Shown in pieces: positions 8,109-16,717 of a stretch of 57,592 nt of DNA (position 1 is its first letter; each line of letters begins with the position of its first letter). Source of the stretch: Thiotrichaceae bacterium UBA4486 (GTDB lineage Bacteria > Pseudomonadota > Gammaproteobacteria > Eutrophobiales > Eutrophobiaceae); the NCBI GenBank assembly GCA_002389045.1, contig DGNS01000010.1, forward strand, positions 1 through 57,592, in the 5' to 3' direction. A model generated the notes under the pieces. It did not search any database, had not been told where the DNA came from, and saw nothing but the letters and a program-made list of their open reading frames with translations. The translations under genes and the position numbers were made by a program.

Positions 8109-8513
8109 CTACAGGATCCAGTTCTCTACTTGCAACCCGGGCACACGGGAAAACTCACTGACATTTGCCGTCACCAGCGTCATATCCAGTGCCAGGGTAT
8201 GTGCCGCGATCAACAGATCATTCGGACCTATCAGATTCCCATCGCGTGTGAGGCCCCGGCGTATTGCCGCATAATGCCTGTCGGCGTCTTCTTCATAGGG
8301 GAATACTTCAATGGCTTCAAGCAGTTCATCCACCCTGGCTGAAAGTACCGGAGACCCTTTTTTTGCGGCACCGTATCTCAATTCACAGGCTACGATAATA
8401 CTGGTGCAGACCGCCGCTTCGCCCCGGGCTTCGATTTTCTGTGCTATCGCACACCGTGGATTCCGTATCAGATCAGAAAGGATATTGGTATCCAGCAAAT
8501 ATCGCTGCGCCAC
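8109..8513 (-). CDS. vapC: Type II toxin, PIN-domain ribonuclease VapC
   Basis: This 134-residue PIN-domain protein is expected to cleave RNA (tRNA or rRNA in characterised VapCs). The acidic active site is visible: LLDTNI with Asp8, CELRYG with the conserved Glu, and the C-terminal GPNDLLIAAHTLALDMTLVTANVSEF block with its Asp. Length and spacing are normal, so it looks intact. It begins two bases after the stop of the VapB-like antitoxin gene, the usual antitoxin-first order. Confidence 0.93.
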   Translation of the reverse strand: MAQRYLLDTNILSDLIRNPRCAIAQKIEARGEAAVCTSIIVACELRYGAAKKGSPVLSARVDELLEAIEVFPYEEDADRHYAAIRRGLTRDGNLIGPNDLLIAAHTLALDMTLVTANVSEFSRVPGLQVENWIL

Positions 8514-8515
8514 GC

Positions 8516-8764
8516 CTAGAGATCCGTCTCATCCAGGGCCGGCTGATCGGCATCAACATCCGGAAACTCCTCATCCAGGGGCTTCCACGACCTCAGCAAA
8601 TCCAGCAACAAGCGTCGCTTCTCCGGCTCGATGATCAGGCGTTCTCCTTCTTTACGGACAATGGCCCCGGTCCCGGATAATTCGAATTCCCGGGGGATCC
8701 GCAACGCCTGGTTACGACCGTTTTTGAACAAGCGAACATGACGTTCTCTGGGGTCATCCTGCAT
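8516..8764 (-). CDS. vapB: VapB-like antitoxin, SpoVT/AbrB fold
   Basis: An 82-residue DNA-binding antitoxin. The N-terminal half (about residues 8-45) has the swapped-hairpin AbrB pattern VRLFKNGRNQALRIPREFELSG. The acidic C-terminus (EEFPDVDADQPALDETD) should wrap the toxin. A near-perfect operator (8787-8814) lies 22 bases upstream of the ATG, supporting autoregulation with the downstream VapC. Confidence 0.9.
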   Translation of the reverse strand: MQDDPRERHVRLFKNGRNQALRIPREFELSGTGAIVRKEGERLIIEPEKRRLLLDLLRSWKPLDEEFPDVDADQPALDETDL

Positions 8765-8786
8765 AAGCTATCACCACTCAAATAAA

Positions 8787-8814
8787 ATTGGCATATGCTG
8801 AAGCATATGCCAAT
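8787..8814. promoter_or_regulatory. vapBC operator palindrome
   Basis: A perfect 28-bp inverted repeat: 13-base arms (ATTGGCATATGCT and its complement) around GA. It is positioned 22 bases upstream of the vapB ATG, where VapBC complexes bind in known systems. Confidence 0.85.
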
Positions 8815-8861
8815 AAATCAAGGTTGTAAACAGCAGAATCAACGACCTGAAAGGTAGTGCT

Positions 8862-8885
8862 GGTGTCTGACTTCAGTCTGACACC
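8862..8885. repeat. REP-like palindrome overlapping a gene end
   Basis: The 24-bp palindrome GGTGTCTGACTTCAGTCTGACACC contains the stop codon (8873-8875) and the last codons of the glycosyltransferase gene. The repeat therefore supplies the C-terminal residues VSD. Confidence 0.8.
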
Positions 8886-10018
8886 GTTAGATCCCGATAC
8901 AATTCCAGAAACCGCCCATTGATCACCTCACTCGAATACCGCTCAACCACGCGCTGCCGCCCGGCCAGTCCCATACGCGCGCGCCTGCCCGGATCCCGGA
9001 TCAATTCAATCATGGCCGCCGCCAGCGCTTGCGGATCCGATGCCGGCACCAGCAACCCGCTTTCCCCCGGTGCAATAGCATCACGGCATCCCGGCACATC
9101 CGTCGTAATCACGGCACGGCCACACGCGGCCGCCTCGATCAACGTTTTCGGAAACCCTTCCCGATGCGACGGCAATACCACAATATTGGCGCCGGCATAC
9201 ACCGAGGGCATGTCCTCTCTCCGGCCCCACCATTCGACCGCTTCCTCATCATCCCATTGTTGCAGTGTATCGACGTGAATGCCGGCCGGGTTCTCCGTAT
9301 CCGTATCCCCAACCAGGACGAAGCGGGCTTCAACTCCCTGTTCCTTTACCCGTTCGGCCGCCCTGACAAAATCCTCGACGCCCTTGTCATAAAGCATGCG
9401 CGACGCCAGCAAAACCATGGGCGTACCGGCCGGTTCGGGAACGGGTGCGTACAGGCTCGTATCCACACCCGAGCCGGGAATAACCGTGCACTGTTCTGAC
9501 CGTGCAATACCAAGGTCAATCAACGTATCCCGATCATCGGCATTCTGGAAAACCAGGCGGGTGTTATCACGCATCAGCAACACCCGCAGTAACGGCACCA
9601 GAAGTGATCGTATCAGCCGCGCCGACAGCCGCCGTGAAGTGAACACATAACCAAGACCGGTAAAGGCATTGATAACCGCCGGATTTTTACCGCCGTGGGC
9701 GCCAAGACTGCGTAAAAGGGAGCCGTAGACCACCGGCTTGAGAGAGACGTGATGAACGATATCGGGGCGAATATTCCGGCAGGCGCGGTAAATACCGGCA
9801 AGCGTCAGTAGATCCCGCCAGGGACGTTTGAACGAGCGAGGGAAAGGGACAGGAGCAAGATGGATACCGGCAGCCGTGATCGCATTGCCGTGCTTGCCAA
9901 CCTGCGTGACCAGCGAAACATCGTAACCGCGGTTAATTGCAGCCACGGCCAGGGGCAGGCGATGGGAGATGAAGTACCAGTCCTCGGTGACCAGGAAAAG
10001 TAATTTTTTGTTATTCAA
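8873..10018 (-). CDS. Glycosyltransferase, GT4 family (GT-B fold)
   Basis: 381 residues. The N-terminus MNNKKLLFLVTEDWYFISHR is typical of GT4 enzymes that elongate lipid-linked sugars. The C-terminal nucleotide-sugar site shows HREGFPKTLIEAAACG (EX7E motif) near residue 300, preceded by VLLASRMLYDKGVEDF. Sugar specificity cannot be told. The start codon is TTG at 10018 with no strong ribosome binding site; the protein begins exactly where family members do. The stop codon lies inside a palindromic repeat (8862-8885). Confidence 0.9.
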   Translation of the reverse strand: MNNKKLLFLVTEDWYFISHRLPLAVAAINRGYDVSLVTQVGKHGNAITAAGIHLAPVPFPRSFKRPWRDLLTLAGIYRACRNIRPDIVHHVSLKPVVYGSLLRSLGAHGGKNPAVINAFTGLGYVFTSRRLSARLIRSLLVPLLRVLLMRDNTRLVFQNADDRDTLIDLGIARSEQCTVIPGSGVDTSLYAPVPEPAGTPMVLLASRMLYDKGVEDFVRAAERVKEQGVEARFVLVGDTDTENPAGIHVDTLQQWDDEEAVEWWGRREDMPSVYAGANIVVLPSHREGFPKTLIEAAACGRAVITTDVPGCRDAIAPGESGLLVPASDPQALAAAMIELIRDPGRRARMGLAGRQRVVERYSSEVINGRFLELYRDLTVSD

Positions 10019-10120
10019 TATTTTTTACGTTGCCATCTTAAGGGAGCGGCGCGGCCGGGACCTGTCATTTGCGCCCAGGCCTCGTCATTCCGCACAGGAC
10101 TCCAGTCATTTGATGATGCG

Positions 10121-10387
10121 TTATTCGTAATGGCTCCATAACCGAAGAACTTTCACCACCTTCTCCTTCTCCAGAACCTGGTAAACAAGCCGGTGCTGGA
10201 TGTTAATCCGGCGTGAACAGGCGCCTGCCAGATCACCAACCAGCTTTTCAAAGGCGGGGGGTTTGCGGAACGGGTCTTCCGCGAGGAGTTCCAACAACGC
10301 TTTTGCCTTTGGCTTCAGGCCGCTGGACGCCAACTTAATGGCATCTTTTTGAGCCTGCCTGGTGTAAACCAACTTCCATGTCACCAA
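10121..10387 (-). CDS. yoeB: Type II toxin, YoeB/Txe family mRNA interferase
   Basis: 88 residues, of normal length for the Txe/YoeB group. It carries KLVYTRQAQKDAIKLA at the start, then PFEKL-type and RRINIQHRLVYQV segments, and ends LRLWSHYE with the catalytic His close to the C-terminus. Such toxins cut mRNA in the ribosomal A site. Its start overlaps the end of the upstream antitoxin gene by seven bases. No damage is seen. Confidence 0.93.
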   Translation of the reverse strand: MVTWKLVYTRQAQKDAIKLASSGLKPKAKALLELLAEDPFRKPPAFEKLVGDLAGACSRRINIQHRLVYQVLEKEKVVKVLRLWSHYE

Positions 10388-10626
10388 TCCAGTTCCTCAT
10401 CACATTCACCGATGGCCGTATCCATGCCTTCACGGATTGACTCACGCATGCCGGGCACGGACAGGAGGAACAGTGTCTCCTGAATAGCCGCCCAATCATC
10501 CTCGGACACCAGCACCGCTCTGTTACGCTTGCCCGTTATCAGCACCGGCTGATGAGACTCGGCCGTTTCATCGATCAAACGGTAGAGGTTGCTGCGCGCC
10601 TCAGTGGCTGTAATTCCAGTCATCAT
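10381..10626 (-). CDS. YefM/Phd-family antitoxin
   Basis: This partner of the YoeB-like toxin has the family N-terminus TGITATEARSNLYRLIDE and the RNRAVLVSEDDWAAIQETL segment. The open frame extends to an ATG at 10647, but the ATG at 10626 or 10623 follows GAAGG at good spacing and matches the family start, so I place the start there. Upstream GTAC-rich palindromes (10659-10698) look like the operator. Confidence 0.88.
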   Translation of the reverse strand: MMTGITATEARSNLYRLIDETAESHQPVLITGKRNRAVLVSEDDWAAIQETLFLLSVPGMRESIREGMDTAIGECDEELDW

Positions 10627-10658
10627 CGCACCTTCGGGTTGGTTCATTTAACCGCATT

Positions 10659-10698
10659 GTACGTCTTTTGGAACGTACGTCAATACGTACGTTCGAAC
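10659..10698. promoter_or_regulatory. Operator cluster of the YefM-YoeB-like module
   Basis: Within 40 bases there are TGTACGT, two copies of the palindrome ACGTACGT (10673-10680, 10685-10692) and the palindrome GTTCGAAC (10691-10698). YefM-type antitoxins are known to bind palindromes with a TGTACA core, so the repeated GTAC centres upstream of the antitoxin fit an autoregulatory site. Confidence 0.65.
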
Positions 10699-10803
10699 GG
10701 GTGCCGGTTCCCCCTGTGTCAGGATAGTTGTCACCTTTTTTATAACCTATATAGAAGGGATGACTACAGTTATGTGCAGGACGCATGGATTCGCCGCTCA
10801 ATC

Positions 10804-10844
10804 ATCCCTGCATATTAGCTATTCAGTGGATAAAATGCAGGGAT
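10804..10844. repeat. 10-bp inverted repeat with 21-base loop
   Basis: ATCCCTGCAT (10804-10813) and ATGCAGGGAT (10835-10844) are exact inverted copies. The hairpin lies downstream of the mazF-like stop but is not followed by a T-run on the minus strand, so a terminator role is doubtful. Confidence 0.5.
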
Positions 10845-10917
10845 AAAAAACCTGTTAACTACGAGATTGCTTCAGCCGTCACGCAATACTCGCGGTTGCA
10901 ATAATTGTGTTGACTCC

Positions 10918-11316
10918 CTATCCCAAACGGATGATTTGGTTCAGACACGCACAGACCTGCGCAAACAAACCATCAGATAAAACCTTCAGCGGATGAGGTT
11001 TGGCATTACGTATTCGCCAATCGAAAGACTTGGGTTGGTGACAGAGAACATAACTGGTTTCTTGCACCTTGCGTCTCCTGGCTTGTCCGACTGCCACAGC
11101 GAAAGGATTGTCTGCGTTGTACTCCGCTGTGGTCATAGGCAATCCGATAACCAGCGAAGTTTTTTCATTAAAATTACGCGGTGAAAGCACAAGAAAAGGA
11201 TGAATGTCCCGCATTTCCCGGCCAGCCTGCGGATTACAATTAATCCAGATGATATCCTGGCGGTCAGGAACCCAGGAACTGCGTTGACGGGATGCCGGTT
11301 TTTTCCTCTCTACCAA
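10918..11316 (-). CDS. mazF: Type II toxin, MazF/PemK family endoribonuclease
   Basis: 132 residues. The MazF/PemK fold is recognisable from DIIWINCNPQAGREMRDIHPFLVLSP, in which the conserved Arg is in the early loop, then VIGLPMTTAEYNADNPF and the late HPLKVLSDGLFAQVCACLNQII. It should cleave single-stranded RNA. An N-terminal basic extension of about 15 residues precedes the fold. The gene overlaps the upstream antitoxin gene by seven bases. Confidence 0.92.
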   Translation of the reverse strand: MVERKKPASRQRSSWVPDRQDIIWINCNPQAGREMRDIHPFLVLSPRNFNEKTSLVIGLPMTTAEYNADNPFAVAVGQARRRKVQETSYVLCHQPKSFDWRIRNAKPHPLKVLSDGLFAQVCACLNQIIRLG

Positions 11317-11561
11317 CGTTCGCTGCCAACGGCTTTACTTGCCATTACTTCTCCGCCATGTCGTGTCGGGTCGAAGCGATCCAACCGCTGCTCCAGTGTC
11401 AGTTCCGGATCATTGACAGGTGTGATAACCACTTGCCTGCCCTTGACCGAAATACTCACACGCTGATCAACATGCAGATGTGCTTCACGGGCCACCGCTG
11501 CCGGCAAACGGACACCCAGATTATTACCCCACCGTTTTATATCAAGAACAACTTTTGACAT
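11310..11561 (-). CDS. mazE: MazE-like antitoxin, SpoVT/AbrB fold
   Basis: An 83-residue antitoxin with the MazE signature KRWGNNLGVRLPAAVAREAHL at residues 10-30, then VSISVKGRQVVITPV. The C-terminal part should neutralise the MazF-like toxin encoded directly downstream with overlapping ends. Confidence 0.92.
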   Translation of the reverse strand: MSKVVLDIKRWGNNLGVRLPAAVAREAHLHVDQRVSISVKGRQVVITPVNDPELTLEQRLDRFDPTRHGGEVMASKAVGSERW

Positions 11562-11580
11562 AATCTAATCCTGAAATAAA

Positions 11581-11602
11581 TGTTTATACACAAGTTTAAA
11601 CA
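11581..11602. promoter_or_regulatory. Candidate mazEF operator
   Basis: An imperfect inverted repeat TGTTTA...TAAACA lies 20 bases upstream of the mazE ATG. Only the outer six bases of each arm pair, so this is a weak candidate based mainly on position. Confidence 0.35.
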
Positions 11603-11684
11603 GCAAGTAATATTGAGTCAAGCCCGGTCACAGTAGTCCCGACTTGCCGAATACTTCCGGCGAGGAGTTATTCAACTCCTGCCT

Positions 11685-11710
11685 TGTCATTTCGACCAAC
11701 GGGAGAAATC
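11685..11710. repeat. 26-bp intergenic repeat, perfect copy
   Basis: Identical to 5956-5981. It ends two bases before the asnB stop codon (11712-11714), so the element lies directly against the end of the gene. Confidence 0.85.
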
Positions 11711-11711
11711 T

Positions 11712-13643
11712 TCAACCCCACCGTTCCAGCCAGGCCTGAAACATCAATACATCCCAGAGCAGATATTGCCAGTTGTGCTTACCTGAGAGATGCTCATTCC
11801 ATTTCTGCCGTATGGGTTCCGGATTCAAATAACCCGCCTGACGAATCTTCCTCTCATCCAGCAAATCCTCTGCCCAATCGCGTAAAGGACCGCGCAACCA
11901 ACTGTCAATCGGGACACCAAAACCCATCTTCGGACGGTCCATGAGTGTTTTGGGAACATACTTGTAAAGCACCTGCCGCAACAACCATTTGCCCTCGCCA
12001 TTCCTGATTTTGTATCTCATGGGAAGTTGCCATGAAAACTCCACCACGCGATGATCCAGCAACGGAACGCGGGCTTCCAGAGACACCGACATACTCGTTC
12101 GATCCACCTTGGTCAGGATATCATCCGGCAAATAAGTCAACATATCGTAGTAACGCATACGGTCCACGAAATCAGGGATGGATTCTCGTATGGATGAATC
12201 CCATATCACGCCCTTCTGCTCTGATCCCTCAGTGACAATTTTTTCAGGTTCGGCCCAATGACTGATCAGGCGGCGATAAAAATCATCCTCTTCCTCAATG
12301 AGGATATCGGCAAGCTTATGCAACCGATGACCGAATTGTGTTGGTCTTCTTGAATCCGGCAACATCCGGGCAAACGCATCGTAATATCCCGGTGAAATTG
12401 AACGAATACCTGATGCAAGAAAATGCCGTGCAAAGCGGGGGAACAGTTTTTGTATTTTTCGTATGCGCTCGGCAAGAAAATATCGCGTGTAACCGGCAAA
12501 ACACTCATCCCCGCCATCACCGGACAAGGCAACCGTCACATGCTGACGTGTCATGGCCGCCACCAGGTAAGTCGGGATTTGCGAGGAATCTGCAAAGGGT
12601 TCATCAAACATATCCGGGAGTTTGGGAATGACATCGATTGCATCCTGGGGGGAAAGATACAATTCCGTGTGTTCAGTACCAAGATACCCGGCAATCCTGG
12701 CCGCATGATGCGCCTCATTAAAACCATCTTCCTCAAATCCGATACTGAACGTATTCACCGGTTTTGAGGATTGCGACTGCATTAAAGCCACTACGGTAGA
12801 AGAATCTATCCCGCCGGATAAAAATGCTCCTAGAGGTACATCGGCAACCATTCTGCGGCCCACGGCATCACGTAGCAGATCTTCTAGAGTCTGGATCGCT
12901 TCGGCATCGTTGAAATCCGATTTCTTCTCGCTGCATTCCTTAATGACACTCGCTACATCCCAGTAGGTTTCAATTCGAGGTTCTTCCCCTGTTCTCATGG
13001 TCAAGATACATCCGGGTTGTAACTTGAATACGTCCTTGTAAATGGTTGATGGCGCGGGGATGTAGTTATGGCGCAAATAGGCTGATAACGCATCCCGGTT
13101 TATTTCCGGTTTCCACCCCGGGTGTGATCGTAAAGCCTTAAGTTCGGACCCAAATAAAAAAAGGCCGCCGAAGCGACCCCAGTAGAGCGGCTTGATACCA
13201 AGCCGATCCCTGACGAGATAAAGTATTTGTTCTTTTTTATCCCATATGGAAAACGCGAACATACCAATCAATTGTTTGACTGCTTCTTTCACGCCATAAC
13301 AGGCACAGCATTCAAGCAAGACCTCTGTATCTGAACGACCTTTGAATGTAATACCCTGATTTTGGAGCTTTTCTCTGACTGAAGTAGCATTATAAATTTC
13401 GCCATTATATACAATAACGTAACGGCCTGATTGCGAAGTCATTGGCTGCGCCCCTGAAACAGACAAATCTATAATTGATAGCCTGCGATGGCCCAGGGCA
13501 AGTTGATTATTTCTATCCAACCAGACACCTTGGTTGTCAGGCCCCCTGTGTTTCAAGGCATCAGTCATTGTCTTTAGAGTTACTTCAAAATCAAATGACG
13601 ATGATAATGACTTAAAATATCTAAAACCGGTTATTCCACACAT
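11712..13643 (-). CDS. asnB: Asparagine synthase (glutamine-hydrolysing)-like amidotransferase
   Basis: 643 residues, the usual length. After Met1 removal the N-terminal nucleophile would be Cys2 (MCGITGF). The glutaminase domain carries HRGPDNQG, HRRLSIIDLS and YNGEIYN. The synthetase domain has the ATP-binding PP-loop LSGGIDSS near residue 275 and ALSGDGGDECFAGYTRY. In polysaccharide loci such proteins may amidate uronic acids (as proposed for WbpS) rather than make asparagine. Uronate-forming dehydrogenases at 50-53 kb fit this idea, which remains inference. Its ATG overlaps the stop of the upstream glycosyltransferase by one base. Confidence 0.93.
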   Translation of the reverse strand: MCGITGFRYFKSLSSSFDFEVTLKTMTDALKHRGPDNQGVWLDRNNQLALGHRRLSIIDLSVSGAQPMTSQSGRYVIVYNGEIYNATSVREKLQNQGITFKGRSDTEVLLECCACYGVKEAVKQLIGMFAFSIWDKKEQILYLVRDRLGIKPLYWGRFGGLFLFGSELKALRSHPGWKPEINRDALSAYLRHNYIPAPSTIYKDVFKLQPGCILTMRTGEEPRIETYWDVASVIKECSEKKSDFNDAEAIQTLEDLLRDAVGRRMVADVPLGAFLSGGIDSSTVVALMQSQSSKPVNTFSIGFEEDGFNEAHHAARIAGYLGTEHTELYLSPQDAIDVIPKLPDMFDEPFADSSQIPTYLVAAMTRQHVTVALSGDGGDECFAGYTRYFLAERIRKIQKLFPRFARHFLASGIRSISPGYYDAFARMLPDSRRPTQFGHRLHKLADILIEEEDDFYRRLISHWAEPEKIVTEGSEQKGVIWDSSIRESIPDFVDRMRYYDMLTYLPDDILTKVDRTSMSVSLEARVPLLDHRVVEFSWQLPMRYKIRNGEGKWLLRQVLYKYVPKTLMDRPKMGFGVPIDSWLRGPLRDWAEDLLDERKIRQAGYLNPEPIRQKWNEHLSGKHNWQYLLWDVLMFQAWLERWG

Positions 13644-14776
13644 CAGTTGTCAATTTGACCGAGATAAGCATCTGAATATTGCTGTTTCATTTTTTGTAGA
13701 CTGTAGTTTTCGATAATTCGTTGCCTAGCTTTTTTCATATATTCCTTCTTAATATTCGTTTCATTATTAAAATATTCAATAATTCTAGCTGAGATATTTT
13801 CGGGCAATTTATCATGCACTACGAAGCCCGTATCGCCAACTATTTCATCAGCCGCGCTTACATTAGTGCTAATACATGGCACACCACATGCCATGGCCTC
13901 TATAAGCACATTAGGAAATCCTTCGCTAATAGATGTTAGACAAAGAAGATCCATAGCAGGATAAATATCATACAACCTGTCACTGTGTCCCAACAGCATA
14001 ACATCCTCGTGAATTCCCAGATCTTCAATAAGTTGGGTTAATTCTGAATTCATGCTATCGATCTGCATTCCATACAAAAGAAAAATCACATTTTTATAAT
14101 GATTCAGCACATGCTGAATACACTCAAGCATTAACTTATGCCCTTTTAAGGGATCGTACCTGGCCACATGACCCACAATATATTTATTATTTTTTATACC
14201 TAATTTTTTTCGCAAATTATTCTTAGCTTCATCAGATGGTTTATATAAATTTGTGTCGACACCATTGTTGATAACAATCATTTTCGACCTGTCATATCCG
14301 ATTGACACATGTTTAGAAGCAGTAAGAGAGGAACAGCAAATAATTTTGTTTGGAACTATATAACTGAGGATGGAATTTAATTTAATTATAAAATACGTTA
14401 ATTTATTATACTTGGAATATTCTGTATTACTTTGCCTAATACTCCATATTACGCATGGAATTCGAATTATCTTTGCCAATACACCGCCTACCAAATCAGC
14501 ATGATACATCCATGTATTAACAAGTTCAGGTCTGATCCTTACTATTAATTTTGCAAGTAAATAGATATTTTTAAAGGACCGGAGATTTGCAGATATCTCA
14601 AGTATATGAACAGGCACACCTAGACTTCGAATTTTTTCAACATAATAATCAGCACTAGACAAAGCCACAATCTCAAATTGGAATAGTTCTTCTTCGTTCA
14701 TCGATTTTAATAGTCTGTAAAGCACAGTTTCAGCACCGCCTGCACCTAATCCCGATATGATATGCAGAATTTTAAT
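13643..14776 (-). CDS. Glycosyltransferase, GT4 family, probable ATT start codon
   Basis: A GT-B enzyme with HIISGLGAGGAE at its N-terminus and the EX7E motif EGFPNVLIEAMACG near residue 285. The first ATG/GTG in frame (GTG at 14725) would cut off the conserved GGAE loop. Family members begin MKILHIISGLG, which aligns with an in-frame ATT at 14776-14774, eight bases after AAGGA and overlapping the stop codon of the upstream gene. CTG at 14767 is the alternative. I use the ATT start (377 residues). Sugar specificity is unknown; it lies between two other glycan genes. Confidence 0.85.
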   Translation of the reverse strand: MKILHIISGLGAGGAETVLYRLLKSMNEEELFQFEIVALSSADYYVEKIRSLGVPVHILEISANLRSFKNIYLLAKLIVRIRPELVNTWMYHADLVGGVLAKIIRIPCVIWSIRQSNTEYSKYNKLTYFIIKLNSILSYIVPNKIICCSSLTASKHVSIGYDRSKMIVINNGVDTNLYKPSDEAKNNLRKKLGIKNNKYIVGHVARYDPLKGHKLMLECIQHVLNHYKNVIFLLYGMQIDSMNSELTQLIEDLGIHEDVMLLGHSDRLYDIYPAMDLLCLTSISEGFPNVLIEAMACGVPCISTNVSAADEIVGDTGFVVHDKLPENISARIIEYFNNETNIKKEYMKKARQRIIENYSLQKMKQQYSDAYLGQIDN

Positions 14777-15896
14777 TTGATATTTCCTTAAAAACTTTTA
14801 TTGTTTTATCTGTCATGCTGCTTATACTGAATTTTCTCAATACATCATTCCTTGCCCTTTTTCTGAAATCATTTATTTCAGGCGATTTGAGCAAATTAAT
14901 AGCTTTGTTCCATGCATTTTTTAACTCGTCATATTTATATGGATCGATCAGAAAATCTTGATTTACTATACATTTTGAATCTCCAACATTTGTACCAATG
15001 CATATAGTTCCACATGACATCCCCTCGGCCAAAACATTTGAAAACCCTTCGCCATAGTATGATGATGAAGTCAATATATCCGTTGCGCTGTAGACTGCCA
15101 CCATATCTTCTTCATCCTCAACCCATTTTGAGCAGCCCTCCAATTTCCGTAATTCTGTAATATTCAGAAGATACTCTCTATAGAATTTGGTTTCTCTCGA
15201 CCCAACAAATAAAAAAAAGACATCATTTCTTATCGACAAATATTCAGCTGCAGCTTTAATAAAGATTTCATGTCCTTTCATAGGGTCTGCCCTACCTACT
15301 ATCGTGATAAGGATTTGATTTTTTACCAGTAATTTTTTTCTGTATTGAATGCGTTTTTTCTTACTGAATGTAAAACATGATGTGTCAATCCCATTATGTA
15401 TAACATAAATTTTCTTTCTCACACCATTCTCTAGTAATATATTTCTGCCACAAAAGGAATTGACAACGATAGCGTTCGGAATAAAGGACAATAAAAACTG
15501 AATCTTATAGATAAATTTTACTAGTAAGGGATAATTTTTATAATCTATACCAGATGCCCTCACCCCCCAAATAATAACTAATTTTGGAAACAAGACTTTA
15601 ACAGGAATTAAAAACAGGTTGGGAACAGGAAGGAAAGAGTAAATTATTGCTGGACGGGATTTATTTATATATTTACAAAATAACAAGAATGATTTTACAA
15701 GATCTAATCTTGCGTTCCTTCCAAGATCCAAAACTGATACTTTATCCCTTCTGATCAGCTTCATGTAAGGACCCTCAGCGAGCATCAAAATCAGGTCAAC
15801 ATTAAACCCTTTATCTGCTAGGCCATTGACAAGATTAACAACCTGTCTTTCCGCCCCACCCCTGTGAAGCGAACGCGCAAATACAACAAGCTTCAT
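14772..15896 (-). CDS. Glycosyltransferase, GT4 family
   Basis: 374 residues with the GT-B pattern. The N-terminal loop RSLHRGGAERQVVNL (about residues 8-22) is followed by the conserved IHNGID segment near 175. GRADPMKGHEIFI and the donor-site EX7E motif EGFSNVLAEGMSCG lie near 290. It is AT-rich like its neighbours. The start codon overlaps the stop of the methyltransferase gene by four bases. The acceptor and sugar cannot be read from sequence. Confidence 0.92.
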   Translation of the reverse strand: MKLVVFARSLHRGGAERQVVNLVNGLADKGFNVDLILMLAEGPYMKLIRRDKVSVLDLGRNARLDLVKSFLLFCKYINKSRPAIIYSFLPVPNLFLIPVKVLFPKLVIIWGVRASGIDYKNYPLLVKFIYKIQFLLSFIPNAIVVNSFCGRNILLENGVRKKIYVIHNGIDTSCFTFSKKKRIQYRKKLLVKNQILITIVGRADPMKGHEIFIKAAAEYLSIRNDVFFLFVGSRETKFYREYLLNITELRKLEGCSKWVEDEEDMVAVYSATDILTSSSYYGEGFSNVLAEGMSCGTICIGTNVGDSKCIVNQDFLIDPYKYDELKNAWNKAINLLKSPEINDFRKRARNDVLRKFSISSMTDKTIKVFKEISN

Positions 15897-16717
15897 TCTT
15901 TTATAAAAACAAATTGGTTACAGCCCAGGCCACCTGCGCAGGTTTTTAGATTAGTTAGCTTAAACCCTTTTTCAAAATAGAATCTGAATATTTCTTCAGG
16001 ATATGCAACTTCAAAGGGATATCCTCCAACCCAATCAATCAGATCTGTCCAGGGGTCCATTCCTCTGTAACTATTGTAATTATTCCAGGTTGTAAACGGT
16101 TTCAACTTAATAAAATCTCGTATTGTTATCGGACCCCATAGTATGATCAAACATGGCAATAAAATTAAAAAGCGAAGATTTTCGGGTGTTTTATTGTAAA
16201 TCTGCTTGATTTTATTCCACAGAACACTTTTGTAGTTTTGGTCATTGTAAATTGCTATAAAAAGACTACTGCCTTTCTTTACTGGAAGTACGACATTTTT
16301 CAGAGCAGAATTCATGTCTCCAGTATGGTGCAATACCCCCCATGAATATATAACGTCAAATTTTCCAAGAGAACGCATATATTCCTTATCCAATACCGAA
16401 CCTTGTTCAATTATCCAGTTGTGATCATCAGTATAATATTTATCTTTTAATCGTTTAGTGCATTCCACTGAATTAATATCATAATCAAAGGAATGCACAC
16501 TGGCCCCGAGGTTTCTCGCAGCAAGGGAAAATATACCGCTCCCACATCCTACATCAAGAAAACGCATATCCTTTAAACAATCTAAATGCAGCATTTCACA
16601 CAAATATGCTTCCGCTTCCTGAATTTTATTTTCAGTTAGATTTTCTATGTATTTGGACCAGTTTTTACCAAATTCAAATCTTGAATCATTCAATCTGACA
16701 CCTTTATTTTTATACAT
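15893..16717 (-). CDS. Class I SAM-dependent methyltransferase
   Basis: 274 residues. The SAM-binding motif I is FLDVGCGSGIFSLAA near residue 55, followed by the acidic end of strand 2 in HSFDYD and the motif YSWGVLHHTGDM typical of small-molecule or sugar methyltransferases. A hydrophobic stretch near residue 185 (FLILLPCLIILWGP) suggests membrane contact. It probably O-methylates a sugar of the growing chain or an activated intermediate. It overlaps genes on both sides (4 and 8 bases). Confidence 0.85.
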   Translation of the reverse strand: MYKNKGVRLNDSRFEFGKNWSKYIENLTENKIQEAEAYLCEMLHLDCLKDMRFLDVGCGSGIFSLAARNLGASVHSFDYDINSVECTKRLKDKYYTDDHNWIIEQGSVLDKEYMRSLGKFDVIYSWGVLHHTGDMNSALKNVVLPVKKGSSLFIAIYNDQNYKSVLWNKIKQIYNKTPENLRFLILLPCLIILWGPITIRDFIKLKPFTTWNNYNSYRGMDPWTDLIDWVGGYPFEVAYPEEIFRFYFEKGFKLTNLKTCAGGLGCNQFVFIKE

